A DNA stretch of 64,000 bases, from assembly GCA_002293505.1 (NCBI GenBank), contig DBDI01000030.1, positions 73,221 through 137,220 of the forward strand. The letters run 5' to 3'. Origin of the DNA: Alistipes sp. UBA936 (GTDB lineage: Bacteria; Bacteroidota; Bacteroidia; Bacteroidales; Rikenellaceae). Positions 16,192 to 24,625 of this stretch are shown here, in pieces (position 1 is the first letter of the stretch; each line of letters opens with the position of its first letter). Made by a program: the position numbers and the translations under genes. Below the pieces are notes generated by a model that did not search any database, had not been told where the DNA came from, and saw nothing but the letters and a program-made list of their open reading frames with translations.

Positions 16192-17124
16192 TTATTCGAA
16201 TACCCAGCCGAGGCCGTCGGGGATTTCGGTCGTGCAGACGCTCGGGGTGGTGTTGGTTCCGGCTTGGTTGACGTAGAGGTTCCAACCGGCGGAGAACGAA
16301 GCCTGGTAGACGAACGAAGCGGTGCGGCCACCGAGAGTGAACGGGCGGTCGGCGTAATGGAAGTAACCGAAGTTGCCATTGCCGTCGGTGAGGCTGATGC
16401 GGCCGACGCGCTCGTCGCCACGGAAAGCGACAATGTCGCGCAAACCGGCAACCTTAGCGCCGAGGTCGCTGATCTCGGGAGCAGGCCAGAAACCGGCGTA
16501 ATCGGATGAGTTTTCGCGCCCGACCTTGGAGAGCTGGGCATCGGGCCGATCGAGTGTCGGAAGAGAGGCGGGAAGGCTGAGAGTCACAGAGTTGTCGCGG
16601 GTCACGCCGGCGCGGATGGAGGCTATGACTTCCCACTCGAAGCCGGAGATGTCAACCCGAACGTTGTCGAAATCCTTACCGAACGGAACGCGAAGCGAAG
16701 TCGGAAAGTCGGGGAACTCGGCGATCGAGAAGGCAATCAGCTCGTCGCCCTCGACGAATACGTCGCACGAAGCGCTCTTGTCGCCATCCTCGGTTGTGAC
16801 GGTAACAGTAGCCTGACCAGCAGCCTCGCCACGGATTCTACCGCGCTCGTCGACGCTAACGATGGCGGGATTGGATGTACTCCAAGTAACGTTTTGATTC
16901 TCAGCCTCGGCGGGCAGAACGGTAGCGACGAGGGTAATGCGGCCGCGGATGGGAAGGTCGACCCGTTTGAGGGAGACAGTGACGCTCTCGACGCGGATGC
17001 CGTACTCAATATCCTCCTTAGTGGTGCAACCGGCCAACAGGATTAGGCCAGCGAGCAGCATCCCGGTCAGCCCCCCTGCAAGCCCCCCTCTCAGGCCCCT
17101 CAATTTACGTTCGATTCCAGACAT
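16192..17124 (-). CDS. Lipoprotein with bacterial Ig-like (BIG_2) domain
   Basis: 310 residues. The signal peptide ends in a lipobox LLAGC (Cys near residue 33), predicting lipid attachment. Residues about 45-125 are a BIG_2-type domain (VTLVATVLPAEAENQNVTWSTSNPAIVSVDERG ... GQATVTVTTEDG; quoted in parts). The remainder is beta-rich with aromatic residues and no recognised family, as in many Bacteroidota surface lipoproteins of unknown ligand. The start at 17124 overlaps aspS by 25 bp; a second ATG at 17061 would leave a signal peptide without positive charge, so the first is preferred. Probably co-transcribed with aspS. Confidence 0.7.
   Translation of the reverse strand: MSGIERKLRGLRGGLAGGLTGMLLAGLILLAGCTTKEDIEYGIRVESVTVSLKRVDLPIRGRITLVATVLPAEAENQNVTWSTSNPAIVSVDERGRIRGEAAGQATVTVTTEDGDKSASCDVFVEGDELIAFSIAEFPDFPTSLRVPFGKDFDNVRVDISGFEWEVIASIRAGVTRDNSVTLSLPASLPTLDRPDAQLSKVGRENSSDYAGFWPAPEISDLGAKVAGLRDIVAFRGDERVGRISLTDGNGNFGYFHYADRPFTLGGRTASFVYQASFSAGWNLYVNQAGTNTTPSVCTTEIPDGLGWVFE
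17083..17103 (-). repeat. G-rich segment shared with comEC
   Basis: The minus strand encodes LRGLRGG in the lipoprotein signal peptide. It matches 17 of 20 aligned positions with 25562-25581 inside comEC, in the same reading frame. Confidence 0.35.
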
Positions 17125-18854
17125 AGTTCGTCGAGTTGGGTTTTGTCGATTATCGCGGGGGCGTCGATCATCACGTCGCGCCCGGAGTTGTTCTTGGGGA
17201 AGGCGATGTAGTCGCGAATCGAGTCCGCGCCGCCGAAAAGAGAGCAGAAACGGTCGAACCCGAACGCGATGCCGCCGTGGGGAGGTGCCCCGAAGCGGAA
17301 GGCGTTCATCAGGAAGCCGAACTGCGCCTGAGCCTGAGCGGGAGTGAAGCCCAACAAGTCGAACATCCGAGCCTGAAGTCCCGAGTCGAAGATACGGATC
17401 GAGCCGCCGCCGACCTCAACGCCGTTCACCACAAAGTCGTAAGCGTTGGCGCGAACGGCTGCCGGATCGGTGTCCAGCAGGGGGATGTCCTCGGGTTTGG
17501 GGGAGGTAAAGGGGTGGTGCATAGCGTAGTAGCGCTGCGTCTCGTCGTCCCATTCAAGGAGCGGGAAGTCCACAACCCAGAGAGGAGCGAACCGGGCGCG
17601 GTCACGAAGGCCGAGGCGTTCGCCGAGCTCAAGGCGGAGCTCGCTCAGGACGCGCAACGACTGGCTACGGGTGCCGCTGACAACGAAAATAAGGTCGCCT
17701 TTCTGCGCGCCGAGGCGAGCTGCCCAAGTCTGAAGAGTGGCCGCGTCGTAGAACTTGTCGATGGAGGATTTGATTTCGCCGCCGTCGTCGATGCGGATCC
17801 AAACCAACCCCTTGGCGCCGATCTGAGGCCGCTTGACGTACTCGGTCAGCTCGTCGATCTGTTTGCGGGTGAAGGAGGCACATTTTTCGGCGCAGATGGC
17901 ACCGATGTATTCCGCCTCGTCGAAAACGCCGAAGCCGTGGCCCTTGGCGATGTCGGTCAACTCGCTGATGAGCATACCGAAACGGATGTCGGGCTTGTCG
18001 TTACCATAGCGAGCCATCGCATCCGAGTAAGCCATCCGGGGAAAGGGCTGGGCGGCGAACTCGACGCCAAGGGTTTCGCGGAACATAAACCGAGCCATAC
18101 GTTCGAAGGTCTCCAGGACGTCGGTCTGCTCGACGAACGCCATCTCGCAGTCGATCTGGGTGAACTCGGGCTGGCGGTCGGCGCGAAGGTCCTCGTCGCG
18201 AAAACAACGAACGATCTGGAAATATTTGTCGTAACCGGCCACCATCAACAACTGTTTGAAGGTCTGAGGCGACTGCGGAAGGGCGTAAAACTCGCCGGGG
18301 TTCATACGGCTCGGAACAACGAAGTCGCGAGCACCCTCGGGAGTGGATTTGATGAGGAACGGGGTTTCGATCTCCAGAAATCCTTCGTGGTCAAGGAATT
18401 GACGAGCAGACTGAGCCATCCGGTGGCGCATAGCGAGGGCGCGCTGGAGAGGTGGGCGGCGCAGGTCGAGGTAACGATACTTCATACGAAGGTCGTCGCC
18501 GCCGTCGCTCGTCTCCTCGATCGTGAACGGAGGCGTGTCGGCTTTCGACAACACGCGCAACTCGCTGAGAGACACTTCGATGTCACCGGTCGCGATCTTC
18601 GGGTTTTTCGACGTGCGCTCGATTACGGTGCCGGTGACCTGAACGACGAATTCGCGCCCGAGCTCATCCGCAGCATCCTTGAGAGCCGTCGGAGCGCTCT
18701 CGCCAACAACAAGTTGAGTGATCCCGTAACGGTCGCGCAGGTCGATAAAGGTCATCGCCCCCAGGTTGCGAACCTTTTGCACCCAGCCGGCCAAAGTAAC
18801 CGTCTGCCCCAGATTGGCGAGGCCGAGCTCGCCGCAAGTATTTGTTCTGTACAT
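17100..18854 (-). CDS. aspS: Aspartate--tRNA ligase
   Basis: 584 residues from ATG at 18854 (MYRTNTCGELGLANLGQTV), the conserved N-terminus; 18 more in-frame codons upstream lie over the promoter. OB-fold anticodon domain (VTLAGWVQKVRNLGAMTFIDLRD); class II motif 2 with FRDEDLRADRQPEFTQID; bacterial GAD insert (about residues 280-410); motif 3 GGIAFGFDRF. Length and GAD insert identify the bacterial-type enzyme. AspRS/AspRS2 discrimination (whether Asn-tRNA is also charged) was not resolved. Its -7 box (18875-18882) directly abuts the opposing tadA box. Confidence 0.95.
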   Translation of the reverse strand: MYRTNTCGELGLANLGQTVTLAGWVQKVRNLGAMTFIDLRDRYGITQLVVGESAPTALKDAADELGREFVVQVTGTVIERTSKNPKIATGDIEVSLSELRVLSKADTPPFTIEETSDGGDDLRMKYRYLDLRRPPLQRALAMRHRMAQSARQFLDHEGFLEIETPFLIKSTPEGARDFVVPSRMNPGEFYALPQSPQTFKQLLMVAGYDKYFQIVRCFRDEDLRADRQPEFTQIDCEMAFVEQTDVLETFERMARFMFRETLGVEFAAQPFPRMAYSDAMARYGNDKPDIRFGMLISELTDIAKGHGFGVFDEAEYIGAICAEKCASFTRKQIDELTEYVKRPQIGAKGLVWIRIDDGGEIKSSIDKFYDAATLQTWAARLGAQKGDLIFVVSGTRSQSLRVLSELRLELGERLGLRDRARFAPLWVVDFPLLEWDDETQRYYAMHHPFTSPKPEDIPLLDTDPAAVRANAYDFVVNGVEVGGGSIRIFDSGLQARMFDLLGFTPAQAQAQFGFLMNAFRFGAPPHGGIAFGFDRFCSLFGGADSIRDYIAFPKNNSGRDVMIDAPAIIDKTQLDELCLESNVN

Positions 18855-18882
18855 CGTTTTTCTTTTTAACTTTGCAAAAATA
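18841..18882. promoter_or_regulatory. Overlapping opposed promoters of aspS and tadA
   Basis: Plus strand: TTTG at 18841-18844, 22-bp spacer, TAACTTTG at 18867-18874 (tadA). Minus strand: TATTTTTG at 18875-18882 (aspS). The two -7 boxes touch and face each other, so the predicted start sites lie inside the partner's box and both cannot be open at once. The tadA -33 lies inside the aspS coding region. Confidence 0.65.
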
Positions 18883-18892
18883 TGGTTTTTAT

Positions 18893-19375
18893 ATGGAAAT
18901 AGAGGCAACCGCGGACGAAAAATTTATGCGAGCGGCACTGGCGGAGGCGCGAGAAGCTCTGGCGAGGGGTGAGGTGCCGGTCGGAGCGGTGGTTGTTTGC
19001 GGGGTCGGTGGCGGTTCAGGGGGCGGCTCTGTGGCTGGAACGATCATCGGCCGGGGACACAATCTGGTCGAGACGCTGACCGATGCAACCGCCCACGCCG
19101 AGATGCAGGCAATTACCGCGGCATCGGCCGCTCTGGGGGGCAAGTATTTGGCAGATTGCACGTTATATGTTACATTGGAGCCCTGCGTGATGTGTGCCGG
19201 AGCGATCGCGTGGGCACAGGTGGGACGAGTTGTGTGGGGCGCGGACGACCCAAAACGAGGCTTCGAAAGGTTCGGACGGGAGCTGCTACACCCCCGAACC
19301 ACGGTCGAAAAAGGCGTGTTGGCCGACGAATGCGGGCGATTGGTCGCCGAATTTTTTCAAAATCGCAGAAAATAA
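18893..19375 (+). CDS. tadA: tRNA adenosine(34) deaminase TadA
   Basis: 160 residues from ATG at 18893. DATAHAEMQAI supplies the zinc His and catalytic Glu; TLEPCVMCAGAIAWAQVGRVVWG gives PCxxC and the substrate-binding strand; GADDPKRGF is typical of TadA. It makes inosine at A34 of tRNA-Arg(ACG). A Gly/Ser-rich insert (GVGGGSGGGSVAGT, about residues 33-46) sits in the loop between the first strands and is absent from the usual protein. Confidence 0.92.
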   Translation: MEIEATADEKFMRAALAEAREALARGEVPVGAVVVCGVGGGSGGGSVAGTIIGRGHNLVETLTDATAHAEMQAITAASAALGGKYLADCTLYVTLEPCVMCAGAIAWAQVGRVVWGADDPKRGFERFGRELLHPRTTVEKGVLADECGRLVAEFFQNRRK

Positions 19376-19376
19376 T

Positions 19377-19384
19377 TATTTTTG
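19377..19384 (+). promoter_or_regulatory. -7 box (TATTTTTG) of the TPR gene
   Basis: TATTTTTG directly after the tadA stop (19373-19375), 37 nt before the ATG at 19422, giving an AC-rich leader of about 33 nt without a Shine-Dalgarno sequence. Confidence 0.6.
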
Positions 19385-19421
19385 CAACCAGACACTAAAT
19401 CAATCAAATAAACAAACAGCT

Positions 19422-20390
19422 ATGAAAGCAATCAAAATCGTACTCGCAGCCGCCGCACTCGTCTTTGCGGCAAACGCCTCGGCGCAAGACCTCACCAGCG
19501 TGCAGGGAGCCTTCACCGAAGGAGCAGAAGCCCTCAAGGCAAAGAATTTCAATGCCGCAATCCCTCTGTTCGAGCAAGTTATCTCCGAAGGGATGGACGT
19601 CGAGGGAGCGGAAGGTCTCGTCACCGAAGCCAAGAAAGCACTGCCGACCGCAATCTTCCAATCGGGCGGACAGCAGTTCCAGGGAGGCAATCTCGACGGA
19701 GCACTCGCGGCGTTCTCGAAAGCAGCCGAACTCGCTGAACTATACGGAAATGCAGCTGTGCTGAACAACGCCCGTACCTGGATCGGCCGCACCGTTCTGC
19801 GTCAGGGAGCCGACGCCTTCAACGCCAAGGACTATGCAACCGCAGCAGCAATTTTTCAGAAGGGCTACGATGGTAATCCAAATGACACTGCCGTTGCTAT
19901 GAACCTCGCAATGAGCTACATAGGAATGGACGACTATGCTCGCGGAAACGAGATCTACCGTCGCCTGATCGCGATGGGAGATCTGGACACGAGGTTCGCC
20001 GAAGCAGCTGCTCAGGCACAAGCGAAATTCTCAGAAGATAACCTCGCGCGTGCGTCGTTGGCCGCTCAGGCTCAGGACTTTGCGGGTGCAGTTGCCGCCG
20101 CGGACGAAATTTTGGAAGTGATCTCCACAGACGCCGCTGCCAATCTGTTCCGCCTGCAAGCGCTTAACAATCAGAAGAGTTACGCCCGCGTGATCGAAGT
20201 CGGCGAAGCAGCCGTGGCCGCGCAAACAGCCGACGAAGCACGCTCGAATGCCGCATATTTGGTCGGCGCGGCGTATCAAAATCGCGAAAACTGGGCCAAG
20301 GCGATCGAGTATTATCGTATGGTGACCGCCGGTCCGAATGTAGCTTCTGCAAGAGCCCAAGTCGCTGAGCTGCAGAAAGTTGCAAACTAA
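19422..20390 (+). CDS. Secreted tetratricopeptide repeat protein
   Basis: 322 residues with a signal peptide (MKAIKIVLAAAALVFAANASAQ). The remainder is Ala-rich helical repeats with TPR spacing: EGAEALKAKNFNAAIPLFEQVI, GGQQFQGGNLDGALAAFSKA, QGADAFNAKDYATAAAIFQKGY, LAAQAQDFAGAVAAADEIL, VGAAYQNRENWAKAIEYYRMV. Such proteins act as periplasmic or outer-membrane scaffolds; no partner can be named. The start of the U32 gene overlaps its last 11 bp. Confidence 0.8.
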   Translation: MKAIKIVLAAAALVFAANASAQDLTSVQGAFTEGAEALKAKNFNAAIPLFEQVISEGMDVEGAEGLVTEAKKALPTAIFQSGGQQFQGGNLDGALAAFSKAAELAELYGNAAVLNNARTWIGRTVLRQGADAFNAKDYATAAAIFQKGYDGNPNDTAVAMNLAMSYIGMDDYARGNEIYRRLIAMGDLDTRFAEAAAQAQAKFSEDNLARASLAAQAQDFAGAVAAADEILEVISTDAAANLFRLQALNNQKSYARVIEVGEAAVAAQTADEARSNAAYLVGAAYQNRENWAKAIEYYRMVTAGPNVASARAQVAELQKVAN

Positions 20391-22518
20391 AATAGAACTT
20401 TTGGCGCCTGCCCGAGACCTGAGCGCGGGTCGGGCAGCCATCGACTGTGGGGCCGATGCGGTGTACATCGGCGGCCCCGCGTTTGGTGCGCGACACGCCG
20501 CGGGCAACTCTGTGGAGGAGATCGCGGCGTTGGTGCGTTACGCCCGGCCGTTCGGTGTGCGGATCTATGTGACGCTAAATACACTGCTTTTTGATGCTGA
20601 ACTCGCTGAGGCTGAATCTGTTGCTCGGGCGCTTGCCGCCGCCGGAGTCGACGCCTTCATCGTTCAGGATATGGCGTGGGTTCGCATTGTCTCCGGCGCG
20701 GGAGTAGCTGAAGGCGAGGGAGTTGAGAGGGGCGAGGTTGCCGCTGGAGTCGAACTGCACGCCTCGACCCAGACCGCAAACGTCCGTGCCGATGAGATCG
20801 CCTTCCTTGGCCGAGTTGGGTTCTCACGCGTGATTCTCGAACGCGCCCTTTCGATCGACGAAATTCGCAAAATCCGAGCCGAAACCCTCTTGGATGCCGC
20901 TCCCGACAGGCATCCCGTGGAGCTCGAAGCGTTTGTTCACGGTGCGATTTGTGTCGGTCGAAGCGGACGTTGCTTTCTCAGCCGCGCGATGGGAGCAGGT
21001 TCCGGCGATGAACTAAGAAGTGGAAACAGAGGCACTTGCAGTCAGCCGTGCCGCCTCACTTGGGATCTTGTTTCGAGCGACCCGACCTCGAATCCGATAT
21101 CGGCCTCAGCCTCAAGTTCAAGCTCAAGCTTAAGCTCAGCCTCAGGCTCGGCTTCAGGCCCCGGCCTCAGTCAGAGTCTAAATATGCCAGCCGCTCGCCC
21201 TATTATAATAGGTAAGCACCTGCTTTCGGTGCGCGATCTCGACCTTTCGGCGCGATTGGGCGAGTTGCTCGACGCGGGCGTGACGTCGCTCAAGATTGAG
21301 GGACGCCTCAAGGATATCGGCTATGTTCGTAATATTGTAGGCTATTATAACACACTGTTGAACAAAGAGTTGTCGCTTCGTCCCGGGTTACGCCGCGCAT
21401 CTGTCGGTCGTTCTGTGCTCGATTTTGTTCCGAGTCCTGCCAAGAGTTTCACACGTGGCGCGACGGAGTATTTTTTCGATGGTTCGGTGATGGGCGAGGA
21501 TCGTGGTCTCGGCCCCTTGGTCGCTTCTTTTGACACGCCCAAAGCGATTGGAGAGCCTGTGGGTCAAGTGGTTAACGTTGGTTGCGACCGAACAGGAAAC
21601 CGCTGGTTTATTCTATCTTCTTCGGCCGACCTTCTAAGTGCAGGCGACGGAATCTGCTTTCTGCCGGACGGCGTATCGGCAAGTCTGCCTGCTGGCGTAT
21701 CTGGTGGCGAATTTCGCGGTACGAACATAAATCGTGCGGAGGGTAATCGTATCTATCCAAATGATATTCAGGGAATTGCGGTCGGGACGACAGTTTGTCG
21801 CAATTTCGATCACGCCTTCGCACGCACGCTCGAACGCAGCCGAACCCGGCGAAAAATCGACGTCACCGTGCACCTTGCGGCCTCGGCCGAGCGCGTTGCG
21901 GTGCGTTTTGTCGACGAAACCGGCCTTTCGGTCGAGGTGGCCCGCGCTGGTGATTTCGAGCCGGCCCGCAATTCGACCAAGATGCTTGCTACGGCGCGCG
22001 AGGAACTTGCCCGTAGCGGCGAAACCATCTTTCAAGTCACTGACGTTCAGATATATTGCGATAATCCGCCCGATCATCCATTTATTCCTGTTTCTGTGCT
22101 GGCAGCCCTGCGGCGTGAGGGATTGCAACGGCTGCTTGAGGCGCGTGAAACAATTGAACCTCAGCAAAATAGACTGCCTGAAGACCTTGCTGCAAAGTTT
22201 CCTTGCACTCGCCTGACTGCCGCCGAAAATGTTACGAATAACCTTGCCGAACAGTTCTATCGCGACCACGGAGTGACCGAATTCGAGCCTGCGCTTGAGT
22301 TGTGTCAAAGCTTTGATGGAGAGATTGTTATGCGAGCGAAATATTGCCTGCGTCGCGAGCTCGGACAGTGCCTTCGTCGGCCGCAAAAATCCAATACTCC
22401 GCCGCTACCGCGCGATCTGTTTTTGGAGCACGGTCGCACTCGTTTGCGCCTCGATTTCGACTGCGAAAATTGCGAAATGACGTTGATTTCCGCGCCTAAA
22501 AAATCTGAAAGAATATGA
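20380..22518 (+). CDS. Peptidase U32 family protein (RlhA-like RNA hydroxylase)
   Basis: 712 residues; start TTG at 20380 gives MQTKIELLAPARDLSAG, matching the family N-terminus KIELLAPA. Radical-type U32 core: GADAVYIGGPAFGARHAAGN, VELHASTQTANV, EAFVHGAICVGRSGRCFLSR and GNRGTCSQPC, whose four cysteines match the predicted Fe-S site. A DUF3656-like C-terminal half follows. Long U32 proteins of this type include RlhA, which makes 5-hydroxycytidine at C2501 of 23S rRNA. A Ser-rich insert of about 35 residues follows the last cysteines. ATGA coupling to an RNA methyltransferase supports an RNA-modification role. Confidence 0.8.
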   Translation: MQTKIELLAPARDLSAGRAAIDCGADAVYIGGPAFGARHAAGNSVEEIAALVRYARPFGVRIYVTLNTLLFDAELAEAESVARALAAAGVDAFIVQDMAWVRIVSGAGVAEGEGVERGEVAAGVELHASTQTANVRADEIAFLGRVGFSRVILERALSIDEIRKIRAETLLDAAPDRHPVELEAFVHGAICVGRSGRCFLSRAMGAGSGDELRSGNRGTCSQPCRLTWDLVSSDPTSNPISASASSSSSSLSSASGSASGPGLSQSLNMPAARPIIIGKHLLSVRDLDLSARLGELLDAGVTSLKIEGRLKDIGYVRNIVGYYNTLLNKELSLRPGLRRASVGRSVLDFVPSPAKSFTRGATEYFFDGSVMGEDRGLGPLVASFDTPKAIGEPVGQVVNVGCDRTGNRWFILSSSADLLSAGDGICFLPDGVSASLPAGVSGGEFRGTNINRAEGNRIYPNDIQGIAVGTTVCRNFDHAFARTLERSRTRRKIDVTVHLAASAERVAVRFVDETGLSVEVARAGDFEPARNSTKMLATAREELARSGETIFQVTDVQIYCDNPPDHPFIPVSVLAALRREGLQRLLEARETIEPQQNRLPEDLAAKFPCTRLTAAENVTNNLAEQFYRDHGVTEFEPALELCQSFDGEIVMRAKYCLRRELGQCLRRPQKSNTPPLPRDLFLEHGRTRLRLDFDCENCEMTLISAPKKSERI
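21101..21180 (+). repeat. Hexanucleotide-like repeat coding a Ser/Ala-rich insert
   Basis: Imperfect iterations of CTCAAG/CTCAGC encode a run of Ser, Ala and Gly in the U32 protein. The reading frame is intact on both sides (IIGKHLLSVRDL resumes the family sequence), so it is a genuine low-complexity insertion. Confidence 0.6.
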
Positions 22519-23447
22519 GTGGTCTCGAACTGATACAGCCGCAACTCGATGATTATGAGTTGATTGATTGTGGCGATTTTGCCAAATTGGAACGATTTGG
22601 TGACCGCATCGTCGCCCGCCCCGAGCCTCAGGCGCTTTGGCACCGTAGCCTGCCCGACGAGGAGTGGGATCGGCTGGCTGACGCGACTTTTCGGCGCTCC
22701 GGGGGCGGGTCTGCCGAGCGCTCAGGTGAGCGACCCGCAGGCGACAAAAGGCCCTCGACGGATGGCGGCGAGCGCGGTGAGTGGCAGCTCAAACCGGGCG
22801 TGCCCGATCGTTGGACAATTCGTTACGATTACGGCGCGATGCACCTGCGTATGAGGCTGGCACTCACCGGTTTCAAGCACGTTGGGGTGTTCCCTGAGCA
22901 GGCCTCGAACTGGAATTTCATTTACGACACGCTGCGCGAAACGCCCGCCGCTCGGATGCTCAATTTGTTCGCTTACACGGGTGGTGCGACGTTGGCTGGG
23001 CGCGCTGCCGGGGCTGAGGTTACTCACGTCGATTCGGTGCGCCAGACTGTGTCTTGGGCGGCCGACAATGCTCAGTTAAGTGGCTTGGAATCAATACGAT
23101 GGATCGTAGACGACGCACTCAAATTCGTTCGTCGCGAGGTTCGCCGCGGCGCCTCTTACGACGGGATTGTGCTCGATCCACCGGCTTACGGACGCGGGCC
23201 AGATGGCGAAAAATGGGTGCTCGAACAGGGGCTCGACGAGATGCTCGGCCTGTGCGCGATGTTGCTTAAGCCGCACGGTTTTTTGGTGCTCAACCTCTAC
23301 TCGATGGGATTGTCTGCTCTGCTTGCGCAAACCGCAGTGCATCAACACTTTGGCGCGCCACCTCACGAGCAATTCGGCGAACTTTTCTTCACCGATCGCG
23401 CAGGGAAAAAGTTACCGCTTGGGGTTTATTACAGGTTTCGCAGGTGA
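22515..23447 (+). CDS. Class I SAM-dependent RNA methyltransferase (COG1092/RlmI-like)
   Basis: 310 residues. WTIRYDYGAMHLRMRLALTGFKHVGVFPEQASNWNF is the N-terminal cap of this family (given in part), LNLFAYTGGATLAGRAAGAEVTHVD the SAM site, GIVLDPPAYGRGPDGEKW the catalytic DPPxYGRG motif. Enzymes of the group act on rRNA cytosines or uridines; the exact target is unknown. A charged low-complexity insert (RRSGGGSAERSGERPAG) interrupts the N-terminal part. It starts within the U32 stop (ATGA), and its last 19 bp are antisense to the next gene. Confidence 0.8.
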   Translation: MSGLELIQPQLDDYELIDCGDFAKLERFGDRIVARPEPQALWHRSLPDEEWDRLADATFRRSGGGSAERSGERPAGDKRPSTDGGERGEWQLKPGVPDRWTIRYDYGAMHLRMRLALTGFKHVGVFPEQASNWNFIYDTLRETPAARMLNLFAYTGGATLAGRAAGAEVTHVDSVRQTVSWAADNAQLSGLESIRWIVDDALKFVRREVRRGASYDGIVLDPPAYGRGPDGEKWVLEQGLDEMLGLCAMLLKPHGFLVLNLYSMGLSALLAQTAVHQHFGAPPHEQFGELFFTDRAGKKLPLGVYYRFRR

Positions 23448-24625
23448 ATTTGCCACAACTTTCCGCCCATTTGTGTGAACGCAATTCGCGTTTTTCCGCC
23501 CTCACAAACGCCGATTTGGCGCGCTATTTCGGCGGCTGAAAGTGGAAAATTTCGCTTCAAAATGTCCACGTTTTTGATCTTTTCTGCTTTCAGACGACGT
23601 TTCAGTGTCTTCGGGTCGAATGGTTCAATGCTCTGAATTTCAAATATTTTGCCCAATATATTCTCTGGTCGCTCGATGGCAAAACCGTATCCGTTGTCGG
23701 AGTCGATGCAGATGCCACGTTCAGATAAATGTCGCTTGGCCAGACGTGCTTTTTGCAATGCCACGTCCGGAATAACGAGCCAATTGAATTGATCCAGTCG
23801 CGACAATTGCTTCGAAAAGTTGTAAGTTGTCTCAGCTAAGTGCTCGTCAAAAACGTAAGTTACCTCGCATAAATCTATCGCAATTGCCTTAATTAGCCTC
23901 TTCGAATCACCCGAAAATTGTATATCGACTAAGACCTCCTTGCACTCGCCATCGAGCGAAACCACTTCGACACTTGTCGCATGTGTGCTACCTGACGGGC
24001 TAAAAATGCGAAAAACCTCGTCTACGTCGAAAAGCGGCGAAAGTTTTACCACTAAATGAGGTGTAATGCTTTGAATAACAGGCAATAACTCGACAATATC
24101 CGGCGAGCAATCCTCCATCCGAACAAGTTTTTGTCCATCGGCGCCACGGCGGTCCGGATCGGCATAAACGAGGTCGAACTGAAGACCGGAGGTATGCAGA
24201 AAGTCTTTGGCTGAAGCGTTGATTACCTGAATATTATCCACACCAAGACGGCGAAAATTTTCACGTGCAATGGCAGCCAATTCCTCGTCTCGCTCCAGTG
24301 CGATTACCTGTTTGAATCCACGCGACAAAGCCCACGAATCGACCCCTAAACCACACGTCAAATCGAGCGCTACTCGGCCCGAAAACTCTTTACGAAGCGC
24401 GCTTGCCTCACTCGATGATTGCTCGAAAGCGCGCGGCGGAATTACACATTTTGTTGCAAAATAGCTCGGTAATTTCCTCTGCGCACGCTGCAAATACTTG
24501 ACCTGAGTTGCCACTGCGGAGGCCGTTTGCACGCGCGAATCCAGCGCAATTTCAAGCGGATTCCGGTCAATATTTGCCTCGACCAACGTCCGAAACTCCT
24601 CGCTAAGTATGTTCAACTCGCTCAT
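23429..24625 (-). CDS. THUMP-like domain class I SAM methyltransferase
   Basis: 398 residues from ATG at 24625, which overlaps the comEC stop as TAATG. SAM site VALDLTCGLGVDSWALSRGFKQVIALERD; catalytic-type motif DLVYADPDRRGADGQKL (ADPDRR is characteristic of this Bacteroidota family); the C-terminal 70 residues (KTLKRRLKAEKIKNVDILKRNF) form the THUMP-like domain. Probably an RNA methyltransferase, target unknown. Co-transcribed with comEC. Confidence 0.8.
   Translation of the reverse strand: MSELNILSEEFRTLVEANIDRNPLEIALDSRVQTASAVATQVKYLQRAQRKLPSYFATKCVIPPRAFEQSSSEASALRKEFSGRVALDLTCGLGVDSWALSRGFKQVIALERDEELAAIARENFRRLGVDNIQVINASAKDFLHTSGLQFDLVYADPDRRGADGQKLVRMEDCSPDIVELLPVIQSITPHLVVKLSPLFDVDEVFRIFSPSGSTHATSVEVVSLDGECKEVLVDIQFSGDSKRLIKAIAIDLCEVTYVFDEHLAETTYNFSKQLSRLDQFNWLVIPDVALQKARLAKRHLSERGICIDSDNGYGFAIERPENILGKIFEIQSIEPFDPKTLKRRLKAEKIKNVDILKRNFPLSAAEIARQIGVCEGGKTRIAFTQMGGKLWQIHLRNL

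Noticed and set aside
17136..18869. A 577-codon open frame on the plus strand
   Set aside because: Antisense to aspS, whose class II synthetase motifs are intact; no recognisable domain in the antisense frame. Similar shadows over murE, mraY, murG and dpp11 were left out for the same reason.
21076..21190. Frameshift or assembly error in the U32 gene
   Set aside because: The odd Ser-rich stretch first looked like a shifted frame, but conserved U32 sequence continues in the same frame on both sides.
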